Made by a program: the position numbers and the translations under genes. The notes beneath the pieces are model-generated. The model searched no databases. It saw nothing but the letters and a program-made list of their open reading frames with translations, and was not told where the DNA came from. From contig VJWM01000182.1 of assembly GCA_010909165.1 (NCBI GenBank), forward strand, positions 394,030 through 458,029: 64,000 nt of DNA. Reading direction: 5' to 3'. This document shows, in pieces, positions 54,317 to 64,000 of this stretch (position 1 is its first letter; each line of letters opens with the position of its first letter). This DNA comes from Anthoceros angustus. Lineage: Eukaryota > Streptophyta > Anthocerotopsida > Anthocerotales > Anthocerotaceae.

Positions 54317-54723
54317 GTCATCTTTGCAGATAATTCACACAGACAATTTTTGGTTCCTTGTCTACACCCTCTGTTAGTGGAAGTAACATCATAAATTTTG
54401 AAGGGGGGGGAATATGCTCGATGGGGGTTTTTTGTGAATAACCGCTGAAGAGGGTTGGTGATGGGTCTAAAAGCTGTGGGTTTAGCTATTGTGTGGAAAC
54501 TAAAGCGAAAAAAGGGTCCGCCCCGATCATACGAGTTTTCCGTTGGTATATATGACTGCCGAAGGGTGACCCAATTCCCTACACCGTTTGTTTCGGCCAA
54601 AACAATACCCATAATCCACACCCTGTTTGCCGGTCTAGCAATACTGTTATCACACATTCGCGATTCCAATGCCACTATGGAACGGTCATGAAATCTCGCG
54701 GACAGGTTCAATCCATAAAACAA
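54317..54723 (-). pseudogene. Unidentified ORF interrupted by the TRIM, 5' part
   Basis: The minus strand is open from 54,723 to the TRIM insertion at 54,317 (MFYGLNLSARFHDRSIVALE...CLCELSAKM). If the TRIM and one GTCAT copy are taken out, the frame continues without a break into 52,563-52,445 (TWSIMEIWFSNYLFTQ...VHKARNSI, stop). No domain is recognised; a chance open frame is possible but two-sided continuity favours an older coding or transposon sequence. Confidence 0.4.
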
Positions 54724-57130
54724 AATTGTGGGGAAGAAAATTTCGTTTGCTCAGCAGGTTTAATGTGTGATCCTTCGCCTATTAGAGAGGTGAGTAGGGA
54801 GGGGCCGCTGGCCGGCGCCTCCCGGCCTCGCCAGAGAGGCACATGCAACATGTTTGGTATCCACTTGGGCACCAGTTCCTGGAGAATGAAGTGGAACCGG
54901 TCAATGTGGTACGGCGTGGCATGTTGCATGAGGGGCGCGCCCGCCACCCGCCCGTAAGGGCACATTCCACATGGTTGCTATCCGCATTGTCGCCACTTCC
55001 TTTGGAATGAAATAGAACAGGGCCCTGCAGGGGGGGGTCATGTTGCATGCCGTGGTGTTGGAGACAAATACCCTAAACCGCGGGACTCACGCAACATATT
55101 CACAGGACATAGTCCGTCAATATTCAGCCTAAAACAAGTGGTATGTGCAACCATTGCTTCTACAATTTCACAAAGTTATGCGAACAACATAAGAGGAATA
55201 GGGGCCACCGCACCCGAGCCATGTACCACGGTTTGGTTGTAAAGGATGGGCGTAATACGAAGTGGGGACCCACATCCATACGACCCCTAATGACAATGGT
55301 TGAGGTCATCCTACACTCAACGACTAGTCATCCCGAGTTCACGCCTTCACATCGCTGGCCCAACACAACAATATTGTCATCGCTATCCTCTGCGACACTT
55401 TGGTTGTTGTGAATCCTCACGCTCAATTTGTCCACGATCGCCTTTTGTCCACCGACATACAAATGTTTCGGCATTCAAAATAAAACCGTAATAAAGGATG
55501 ACAGATTATTCACATAGACCTGTATGTTTTTGGGATAAAATACCTTATTACCTTTTTTCCCAAAGTCTCCATCTTGGTTACCTCTTCCTCGTAGTATATA
55601 TTCCTCCACATACCGCCTCAGACGCTGTATGATCCGTCCGATACCGTGGATAAGAAAGTGAGGTTGTGGTGCATCCAACTTCACGTCCGTGACTTTCCCA
55701 ATCCGTAAAGGTTTGTTGTGTATGTGGTGCATGGCATGCGAGAACATTCCCTTTTGATTTCGAATATCGCCATTCAAGCGCCATTTCACGCTGCCTTCCA
55801 ATGTTTTGATATGCCCCATACATATCTCGCTGGGGAAGCTCCTCAACAATGCTTCTTCCAAAGAAAGCTTCATCCGTACATGAAGGCTACTGTCTCTTCC
55901 TCAAAGACGGAGAACCATTTCCAAGGACGGTCCGAACAAGGCCGATGTGGTTTTCCACAATAGAATCTCTCGTCACCTGCAATTCTTCCCACCACTTGTA
56001 CTCTTGGCCGTTACATAAGGTCGCATTCCAAGTAACCCATCCTTCAAATGAGCCACACCGTTGGTGTGTGCCCCGCGTTCCTTTTTATCCTGCACGTAAG
56101 GACATCAGGGCATGGCATGGAGAACGAAAATTTAAGAACTCCAAACTGCCTCCGTTTCCCAAAGCGGAGATGTTGAATCTTGCTCGATGATCGTGACTGT
56201 GCCGTTTGTTGTAATTTTGAACGGCCGGTATGATGATTATTCAACTTCTTCACCGCTGCTGCATACTTCAGCCTCCTGTCCCCTGCCCATATTGGCCATA
56301 CAAATCTGGAACCTCCACCAGAACCTTCACCTCTGGAGAGGGAGTATAGGCCTCCTGCAGAATGTGTGCCAGTATGGTAGCGTGTGCGCTTCTTTGTGTT
56401 TCAGGCTTTTGGAGAAGCAGGAAAACATCTGGTCTATTTGGTCATGAGTGTGACCAACCAACAGGAATCCCACCTTCACTTTTTCGAACGTGCCCATATC
56501 AACGAGCATGTTCAGATACGCAAATAATAGCTGATTCTTGTTCTCCCGACATGTATTGTCAAGTTTGGCCATCATTTCCTTCATCTTGTTCCCTTGTTGC
56601 TCCACTTTTTGGCTGCCATTTCCACGTCCCTTCTCACCGCTTTGGCGTCCTTTTGCGTACACGCTCCTTCCTCTACTGATCTTGCTCCAACTCGTTTTCG
56701 ATTCCTTCTTTTTCCTTCCCATCATCACCTGACGAATCTTCCATTGCCATCGGTCTCTTCTCGTGAACCGTCCGAGGAATCTGTTGAGGAGCTATCTTCC
56801 TCCGTGGAATTGTCATCGAGGACGAGTACTTCTTCTTTTCTTCTTGGATTTCTTCTTGTCTCGCCATGCCCTCTCGTCCTTCTTTGATTTCTTTTTCTCC
56901 TCTGCGTTGGACTCCTTGTAGTTCAGGCGGCATTGATCGCCCGATCCAAGTCTTTCGGCCTTGAGCTTCCCCATCTCGGTGCCAGACCTCGCAAACCAAC
57001 GATTGCCATTAACTATGAGTGAGGATTGACGATCACGGTGTGAAACCTTTCCACATAAGCCTGCGGTGTCTCCATACGCGGATGGGTCGATGAATCGCCC
57101 AAAGGAGCAAAACCTTTTCACTTGGTGTAA
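54724..57130 (-). pseudogene. DUF7869-type transposon-like gene, copy 1, internally deleted
   Basis: N-terminal frame 57,121-56,813 (RFIDPSAYGDTAGLCGKV, then Lys/Glu-rich), an acidic Ser/Asp stretch (SSSTDSSDGSREETDGNG, about 56,800), then at about 56,585-56,400 the block LDNTCRENKNQLLFAYLNML followed by GFLLVGHTHDQIDQMFSCFS. This block is typical of proteins with a DUF7869-like domain, found in repeat families of plants and animals (from memory). It is followed by frameshifted remnants down to about 55,480 (PFKITTNGTVTI; HFLIHGIGRIIQRLRRYVEE). The acidic region joins directly to LDNTCREN, whereas copy 2 has the missing middle. 54,724-55,140 contains short internal near-repeats and no gene. 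Confidence 0.5.
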
Positions 57131-59190
57131 ACGATCTGGTATTTGGAAAATCCCTGTTGGATTGTGTCTTTGGGTGATTTTTTTGGTTTTTTGCTAAGTT
57201 TGGTGTCAAGAAGAACTAGGTTGTCGAGGAAGGAATATTTATAGTAGAAAGTGTCCTTGGCCTATGAGTTTTGGGGTTGTTTACGGAAATAATAATCGAT
57301 CCTTGGACTATGAACCGATACTCCTTGGCCTTTGGTCTTGGAATATTTAATAAAAGGCCTATATAAGGAAAGTGGGTCTTCATATTTGGCAGGCAATCAA
57401 GTCCATAGGCTAGTTGTCGAACCATAGGGCGTAGTTGAATTGGTGTGGTCATTGACTGGGGTGTGTAGCTATGTTCAAGGCGGTAGGAACCGGAAGGGCG
57501 CTGGAGGAAGAAGTGGTAGCCGGGTTGGCGGTGAGAGTTCGGGAAATATAACCCTAAGGTCCAACTCGGAAGGCACCGGGCGCGGCATGGGGTAGCTCAG
57601 GACAATTCTGACAGGCACGAGCTCTGACGAGGTCATGAAGGGCAGCCCCACAGTGGCGGTGGGAAGCTCATGAGTGGGAGGTAGGAACCTTGGAGTCACC
57701 AAGTTGGGAGTAGGCCACTACTCGTAGTTCGTGGCGGGAAGTGGGGTTCAGGGCGCCGGCAGCTGAAATTTCGATGCCCAACGGCCCAATATAGACCATT
57801 GGAGGGTCCGAGTGGAGAATTGGTAAGGAGCCGACTTGGGTTCATGGAAAGCGGTGGAATTATGAACCCAAGTCTGTAGGAGTGTGCTCCACCAAGGCTA
57901 AGTCACAAGGGAAGGAATCGGGGAAAGGCCTGGTTGGGATGTGGAGATTTTATGGGAGGATTTACGGACCGACGAGGAAGGAGGGCCCATGGATTGGCAG
58001 GAGAGGACGGGCGAGGATCGGAGGAGGGCGGAGATAACGAGGCAAGGAGTAGTGGCATCCTAGGAATAGAACTTTGGATAGGATGCCATCCGACCTTGTG
58101 TTCTAGGTTAGCTACTCCTAGAACACTAAGATGCTAAAAATGACCTTTATTGGTCATTATCTAGGACTTGAAGAGCATGCGATTAGAGCAAATCAAAGAG
58201 CATTAGCAAGGTTAGGCAATCTATCTCGCAGTCCGCCAAGAGGCTGCTGTTGAATCCTACTTGCTATTTCGGTTTCTACTTTCCCACCTATTGAACGTGT
58301 AGGTTGAGCAGGAAGGACACGAATTTGGTGCATCAAATCTATAGTGCTTATTTGTCTTCTTAGCATGCTTGCATGCTACTCCCCTAACAAAAGGGTTAGC
58401 AAGCAGGGCTGGCTTCAACAAAGTTAGCAGTTTGAAATCAAGGTGTCATATCTGCTCCTGCACATCACGTAAGTCTACACTAGGCCGCGATGGCGTCGCT
58501 AAAACGCGTCGATCTACATATCACGATGTGACTCAATTACGTTATTAATTGAGTAACACTTATGGGAGGGAAAACATGGGTTGTTAGAAAACCTCTTTGA
58601 TTTTGGTTTCTTTGTGGAAGGGCAATCACCAAGTGGCGCCTCGATCCGGGAAGAGAGATTCAATGGTATTGAAAGACTCCTTACTTCAAGAATGCGAACA
58701 GGCTGGTTTTGGATTCGAGTAGTCCATTCTCCCAAGTGTCGATGAAGCCGCCTCGCAAGGTGTGTGCCATGGTGTGCTCGGCCCTCTGCACTCTCGATTT
58801 TGTGGAATGGCTCACAGGCGAGGCGCCATTAGTGCCCTTCCAGGTTGGCCATTCATTAGGCCAGATTTTTGTGCTTTTAGAACTCGTTGTTGACATTCTA
58901 ATCTCTATAGTGCTTCCGACAAACTACTGCAGATCGGTGGTTGTCCTAAGATTTCCACCGATTTTGCTAGAAAAGCAAAGTGTGAGATGCGCTTAGGATC
59001 ACTTCGCTAATCCACAAGGAAATGTTCTAGCATCTATATAGGAAAACAGCACAAAACATTTTCTTTATTCTTCCTGTTTCTAGATCAAGAAAACATATTT
59101 CTAAATCAAAAACAACAAGAAAAATATTTCAGATGCATTCTTCATAATGCATTTTTCAATGTGCATTCGTAGGAATGCAACCTGCATCTA
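57131..59190. other. No gene recognised
   Basis: Open frames up to 95 codons lack family features. 58,081-58,540 and 59,000-59,190 are AT-rich. No tandem repeat or conserved motif stands out. Confidence 0.35.
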
Positions 59191-59191
59191 C

Positions 59192-59410
59192 ATGCTCTGA
59201 TACCATTACGAAATTCAGGCAAATGCAGATCAATTAATCATATTGATAATTACATTGTGTATCAAGAACATACATAAACATGTATACTACTTAGAATATG
59301 AAAAGACAACTTAACTTGACTTATGAATCATCGTGACCTAATCAAACGACGCAACCCTAATGAAAAGGTATGTAGCTATACCCTAACTAAACCCCTGAAC
59401 CCTAATCATC
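59192..59410 (-). repeat. Possible LTR remnant with primer-binding site
   Basis: GCTCTGATACCATT at about 59,196-59,209 is the reverse complement of AATGGTATCAGAGC, the plant Copia primer-binding site, on the minus strand. The adjacent AT-rich 200 bases (higher coordinates) would be the LTR end. A clear TG..CA boundary is not seen. Confidence 0.4.
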
Positions 59411-59439
59411 TATCCAACACAGATATTCCTTTAATTTCA

Positions 59440-61700
59440 CGCTGCTGCCTTCCAATGTTTTGATATGGCCCCAGATACATATCTCGTTGGGGAAGCTCCT
59501 CAACAATGCTTCTTCCAAAGAAGCTTCATCCACATGAAGGCTACTGCCTCTTCCTCCTCAAAGACGGAGAACCATTTCCAAGGACGGTCCGAACAAGGCC
59601 GATGTGGTTTTCACACAAGAATCTCTCTGTCTACCTGCAATTCTTCCCACCACTTGTACTCTTCGGCTGTTACATAAGGTCGCATTCCAAGTAACCCATC
59701 CTTCAAATGAGCCACACCTTCCGTTGGTGTCAGTGCCCCTGCGGTTCCTTTTTTATCCCGTGCACGTAAGGACATCAAAGGCGCTGCTGTTATGGCATCA
59801 GTAGGAACGAAATTTAAGAACTCCAAACCTGCCTCCGATTTCCCAAAGCGGAGATGTTGAATACTGCTTGCTCCTGATGACTGTGACCAGGCCGCGGTCA
59901 GGTTTGTCCTCCCGCGTAATTTTGAACTGGTGCTGGTATGATAGATTATTCAACTTCTTCACCGCCGACACTTCACCTCCTCCGCCCTAGACCATATACA
60001 TATGTCCGGAACTGAACCTCCACCAGAACCTTCACCTCTGGAGAGGGAGTATAGGCCTCCTGCAGAATGTGTGCTGACGGGTAGCGTGCGCTTCTTTGTG
60101 TTTAAGGCTTTTGGAGAAGGAAAACATCCGTCTATTTGGTCATGAGTGTGACCAACCAAGGAATCCCACCTTCACTTTTTCGAACGTGCCCATATCAACG
60201 AGCATGTTCGATATGCAAATAATAGCTGATTCTTGTTCTCCCGACATGTATTGTCAAGTTGCAAGTACAAAACTTTGGGCAGCACACCATCATAGTTGTG
60301 GATGACATCTTGAATGACGCGATAGTCAAATTGGCATCATTCGGAGGTTGGCGAAAAAACGCCTGGCTTTGTGGGTGTAGTTGTGGATCATGCACCACCA
60401 CGTGAACGGAAATGCATTCCTCCCTAGGTTTTTGGCCACCTCAACATGTGCGGTATCTCTTCTTCTCGGTCCATGCCATCGATACATAGTAACATATACT
60501 TATGTGGTTCCAACATAACTCTTGCTCCGGTGTTTTGTCATCTTCGCCGCTAATAGGCGCGGGCGCCCATTTGTTGATATTTCTCGCACATAACATATTC
60601 AACATAGTTTTGAGTCCCTTTAAAGTTGACAACTTACAAGATAAAAACATAGTATGATGTCCAGAATCAACGTTGTAAGCATCACCTCGGATGTATGTCA
60701 TTGACACCCCAACTTCCCTTCCTCCACCCCCACCACCTACCCTATGATCGAAACAAAGGATATAATGGGCGGAACATATTTGTCGAGCATTTCGGCAAGA
60801 AGGCGGTGGGGGCGCACCGGCGCCGCGAGACTGTCATTCCCCGCAAGGTCGACATGGTAATAGCGTGCCTGATGGCGGGCCCAAGCATGTGATAGGCACA
60901 TGCATGGGTTACAACGGGCGCCACCGCCCCCTCATGTGGGAACCATCCACACATAATCCTAAGGACATATGGTGAGACGATGGTGGGCGCCGTCACCGCG
61001 CCCACCGACCCACCGAAGCGGGGCATATTGACATAGTAGACATAACATGCCATTGAGGGTTTGGCCTAGGTCAACCACCCTCGATGCGGAAAACATGGGA
61101 TAAGGAAAAGAATGTACTTACCTTGATCAACCTTTGAGATTGTATTTCGTATAGTTGTTTTCAATCCGCAGAGCGAGCAAGTGGAGAATCTGGACTTTGG
61201 AATCTTTACCTGTGAAGTGCCCTTTCCATAGCTTCAAGAACCAGCGAGTCACATACCGCCTCTTTGTTCACAATGCCGCCTATATTCACCCCAAATTTCT
61301 AGTTTTGTGTATGTGTCGGGTAGGTTGAAGACCTCGATATTTGGAAGTCTCCCATGTTGAGGAAAGCATTGTCCATCCGGCTATTGCACTTAATGCATGG
61401 TGAGATCTGTTTTGGATTCGCCTCATGGCATCCCACGGTGCATTAGATGACTCTACTCTTCAACTCTTCATATCTGCGGCCGAGGCAATACACTCTTCCT
61501 CAAGGCGCAAGCAAAGATCGAAAGGATCCGGCCCAAGATGAGTAATTTTTTGCGTTACTCAGCCTTGTCGCACAACTGTATGAGGATTCCAAAATGTTTC
61601 GCTCGCCTCCCCATCCGTAAATAGCGATACCGTTGTTCACGAAACCTTTCTTTTGTCAACTGTGGAGACACATCCGATTGCAACATGCCTTCCAAATCAA
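59440..61700 (-). pseudogene. DUF7869-type transposon-like gene, copy 2
   Basis: 59,440-60,260 is collinear with 55,770-56,570, differing by short indels. Beyond it this copy keeps the middle part: FDYRVIQDVIHNYDG-like and VLPKVLYLQLDNTCREN across 60,330-60,230 (in pieces), AHVEVAKNLGRNAFPFTWWC (about 60,440-60,390) and upstream FPYPMFSASRVVDLGQTLNG (about 61,100-61,030) and SKVQILHLLALRIENNYTKY (about 61,190-61,130). Several stops and frame changes show decay. 59,190-60,260 and 55,770-56,570 together show that two elements, not one, were present. Confidence 0.5.
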
Positions 61701-62940
61701 TGTTGATGCTTTCCACTTCACATTTCCTCATTGGGACTCCCGCACTTTTGGCACAACACTGTAGCTCGCAGACACCAAAGTCTCACTCACTGGTTTGGGG
61801 TGATAAGATGGCGGTCGCCGATCTTCGGGAGTGCTCTGGAAATCGTCTGCCTCCTCATTCAGTCTATTGCCGCATTCTTCGGTCGTGCGATGGTGAGTGC
61901 CGGACTCCACCGCAGTGAACAAGCTGCCTCTACGCATTCGGAGCCCAGCTTTCTGAGTGGCTTGGTTTCTTGCGGTAGCTGCTTGCTCACACCGTTGTTT
62001 GCATGGGGATCCCTCCAGGGCGGCATACCGGTTGAGATTTCTTGGTGTCCGTGGCAGGCACCTCGGAATGGTAGGGAGGCCGAGCCGCATGTCGGCCGTG
62101 TCCAAGAATCGGCGCCACCGGTATGCCATAGACTTCTACCAGATGATTAAATTCACAAATCCAACCTCCATGAGAAAGTGAAGTACACTTCGCGCCCGTA
62201 GTGCCTATGGGAGGGATGTCTGGCGTAACATGCGCCGCGTGGGCGTTTCAGTCCGCTCTTCTCCTCGTCTGCACCTCGGAAGTTCTCTTTCATATTGGGA
62301 TTGAACCTCACCATCCGCAGTGTATGCCTGCACAATCAAACGGGGGAATGAGGACATGGCTGCTCCTGATAACGCATCCAAGACGACGGCATTCGATTGC
62401 AAAGCACTCTGTGACTGACATCGGCGTCGTCTATGCAGTGAGTGGCACGAAGCATTTTGTTGGGCGTCTTCCGAGGTTGGACGGTGGAGGAGGGAATGAA
62501 AGAAAGAAAGGTTCCTTTCAACATTAGATAGGTTGGAACGACATTCGCCATGGAGGCCGCTTCCGATTACACCATCACCATAAACCATTCTTCATGAAAA
62601 CGTCGTTAAGTTCCTAATGTTTGCAGTGCAGGCAAGTAACGGGAAAGTCATTATGTTTGGTGATTAAAATAAACCCAAACGCAATGGGAGAAAGTGGTAG
62701 ACGTTAAGCTGTATGTACAAGATGGCGGCGTTAATAATGTTCCTACCGGGGTTCGAACCCATCGGCTAGTAGGAGTAACCGGTAAACCCTAAAAGCGCTT
62801 AAGCAGTGGAAACCTGAACGGGGTACGACGAGGCGCTTGAAATAGCAAGGTTTCATGGCCAAACAAAACCGGAGTGGAGCGCAACCAGTGGTCACTCAAA
62901 CGGCGAGCAATTGACAGCTTTGTGCAAGAGGGAGCGGCGC
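61701..62940. other. Unassigned, transposon-like
   Basis: Both strands carry overlapping open frames (for example 61,728-62,150 and 62,201-62,588) without recognisable domains. It may be the 5' end of the DUF7869-type copy 2. A B-box-like GGGTTCGAACCCC occurs on the minus strand near 62,752, without a full tRNA fold. Confidence 0.3.
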
Positions 62941-63720
62941 ACGCCTCGAGGAGAGACTTGAATCAAGCGCCATCCTAGATTGCAGCCGAACGCGTCAAAT
63001 TGGGCGAGGGAGCACTAACATCTCGGCTTCGGTTCTCCATTTCGTGTTTGCTTTGTGCAAGAATTGACATGTTTGGTAGAATTGCGACGCTAATTAGCAG
63101 AGAAGGGCCCTCAAGTGGCTTGTATTGAATTGCATGATGGCGATGGGAAGAAGAAGGAAGGATCGACGGAACCGGATCCCCGAGCCTGCAGACGTAAGAA
63201 AACGCGAGCGAGCGGAAAGCAAGACTGGCAGAAGGCGATGCCGATGATTTGCAGGAAGACCTCTGCTGGAGGACATGCTAGCGACGGTGCAGGGCCGCTT
63301 CGCAGCGGAGGGCACTAAGTCGGAAGCCTGGTTTGGCGAAGGCAAGCACAACAAAATCGGGAGGCCATGAGAGAAGGGAAAAGGTGGGAAGAGGGTGGCT
63401 ATATTCCATCCCCTGAGGAGACATTTCGACGCCTTGGAGCAGATGGATGTAGTGAAGATCCTGACAAGGATTGATGGTTGTTCAGATCCGTGGGCTATGC
63501 ACTGGAGCAGAAATAAGTAGGGGTTTCGCTTTTTTTTAGGATTGAAGGATAAATAAGGCGGAAAAGGAGGAATAAATTGGGGTAGCGCCGACTCGAGTAT
63601 ACTCCGACTGAGAGTGAACAACGGACCCCTGCATCACTATGGCAAGCTCCGACTACGCCGGAGTAACGGATAAGTCCGAACCCACCTGTGTCAAAACAGG
63701 ATAAGTACGCCACCCGTAAA
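62941..63720. repeat. Repeat X, copy 2
   Basis: Direct copy of 47,041-47,830, about 16 kb away, with frequent small indels. Shared start at GCCTCGAG(A/G)GAGACTTGA and shared end near AAGTCCGAACCCACCTGTG. Confidence 0.85.
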
Positions 63721-64000
63721 TCTCAACCTATATGCGCCATGGAGGCGGCACATCTCGCGAGGAGAAGTGCGGGGAGGCGAGAATGTGGTCTGAATCAGTC
63801 AGGTGGCATTTGATGCCGAAAGCGTGGCCTATTTTGTGGGGATGAGTGATCGTGGGATACCAGCGAGGGGAGGATATTGGAGTCGAGGGATGAAGAAAAC
63901 GTGTTCACCGGTAGGAGAGCCACTAAATCTTATCATCCAAGCCAATGTGTGAATCTTTGCATGCTACTAAGAAAGTTGGAGTCGGCCCGGAGGAGACGAG
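63721..64000. other. Window end, nothing recognised
   Basis: GC-rich sequence with no identifiable gene or repeat within the window. Confidence 0.4.

Noticed and set aside
62730-62800. Possible tRNA around GGGTTCGAACCCC (minus)
   Set aside because: Only the T arm is present; no acceptor stem or anticodon arm of correct spacing could be found.

Overview
The window is nuclear DNA from a streptophyte plant, most likely a land plant. Evidence: spliced genes with GT..AG introns mostly 60-200 bp long, a nuclear photosystem I subunit L gene with a transit peptide, a plastid-type transketolase, a two-B3-domain transcription factor, and plant transposon families (CACTA, Copia, PIF/Harbinger, TRIM). 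A split gene at 9,431-11,174 encodes a SPEF1/CLAMP protein, normally a component of motile flagella. That points to a lineage with swimming sperm (bryophyte, lycophyte, fern or charophyte relative). The species cannot be fixed from the sequence.

Layout. 1-5,100: transposon debris (CACTA TNP2 relic inside a duplicated repeat, then a pogo-like relic). 5,100-25,560: gene-rich, with an unidentified partial gene, SPEF1, an ATX1-type copper chaperone, transketolase, an M14 carboxypeptidase, the ESCRT-III protein VPS60/CHMP5 and S-adenosylhomocysteine hydrolase. 25,560-31,200: noncoding tandem repeats, a non-LTR retroelement tail and a PIF/Harbinger relic. 31,265-40,731: a DEAD-box RNA helicase of the p68/RH20 type and the PP2A scaffold A subunit. 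41,700-50,350: an inverted repeat, a truncated Copia element and a composite repeat block present twice, with PSAL between the copies. 50,471-51,992: a B3 protein. 52,440-64,000: repeats, dominated by a tandem two-unit TRIM with three 181-bp LTRs and an intact target-site duplication, and two differently deleted copies of a transposon-like DUF7869-type gene.

For the intact genes I read exon boundaries by hand from splice sites, reading phase and family alignment from memory. Every multi-exon model marked above 0.85 closes to a whole number of codons. The genes do not form a pathway; they are ordinary housekeeping, plastid and flagellar functions. SAHH, transketolase and PP2A-A match the usual family architecture.

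The least expected signals are the SPEF1 gene, the TRIM dimer that splits an older reading frame, PSAL lying between direct repeats, and a systematic pattern of small indels in GC-rich triplets that separates otherwise near-identical repeat copies.
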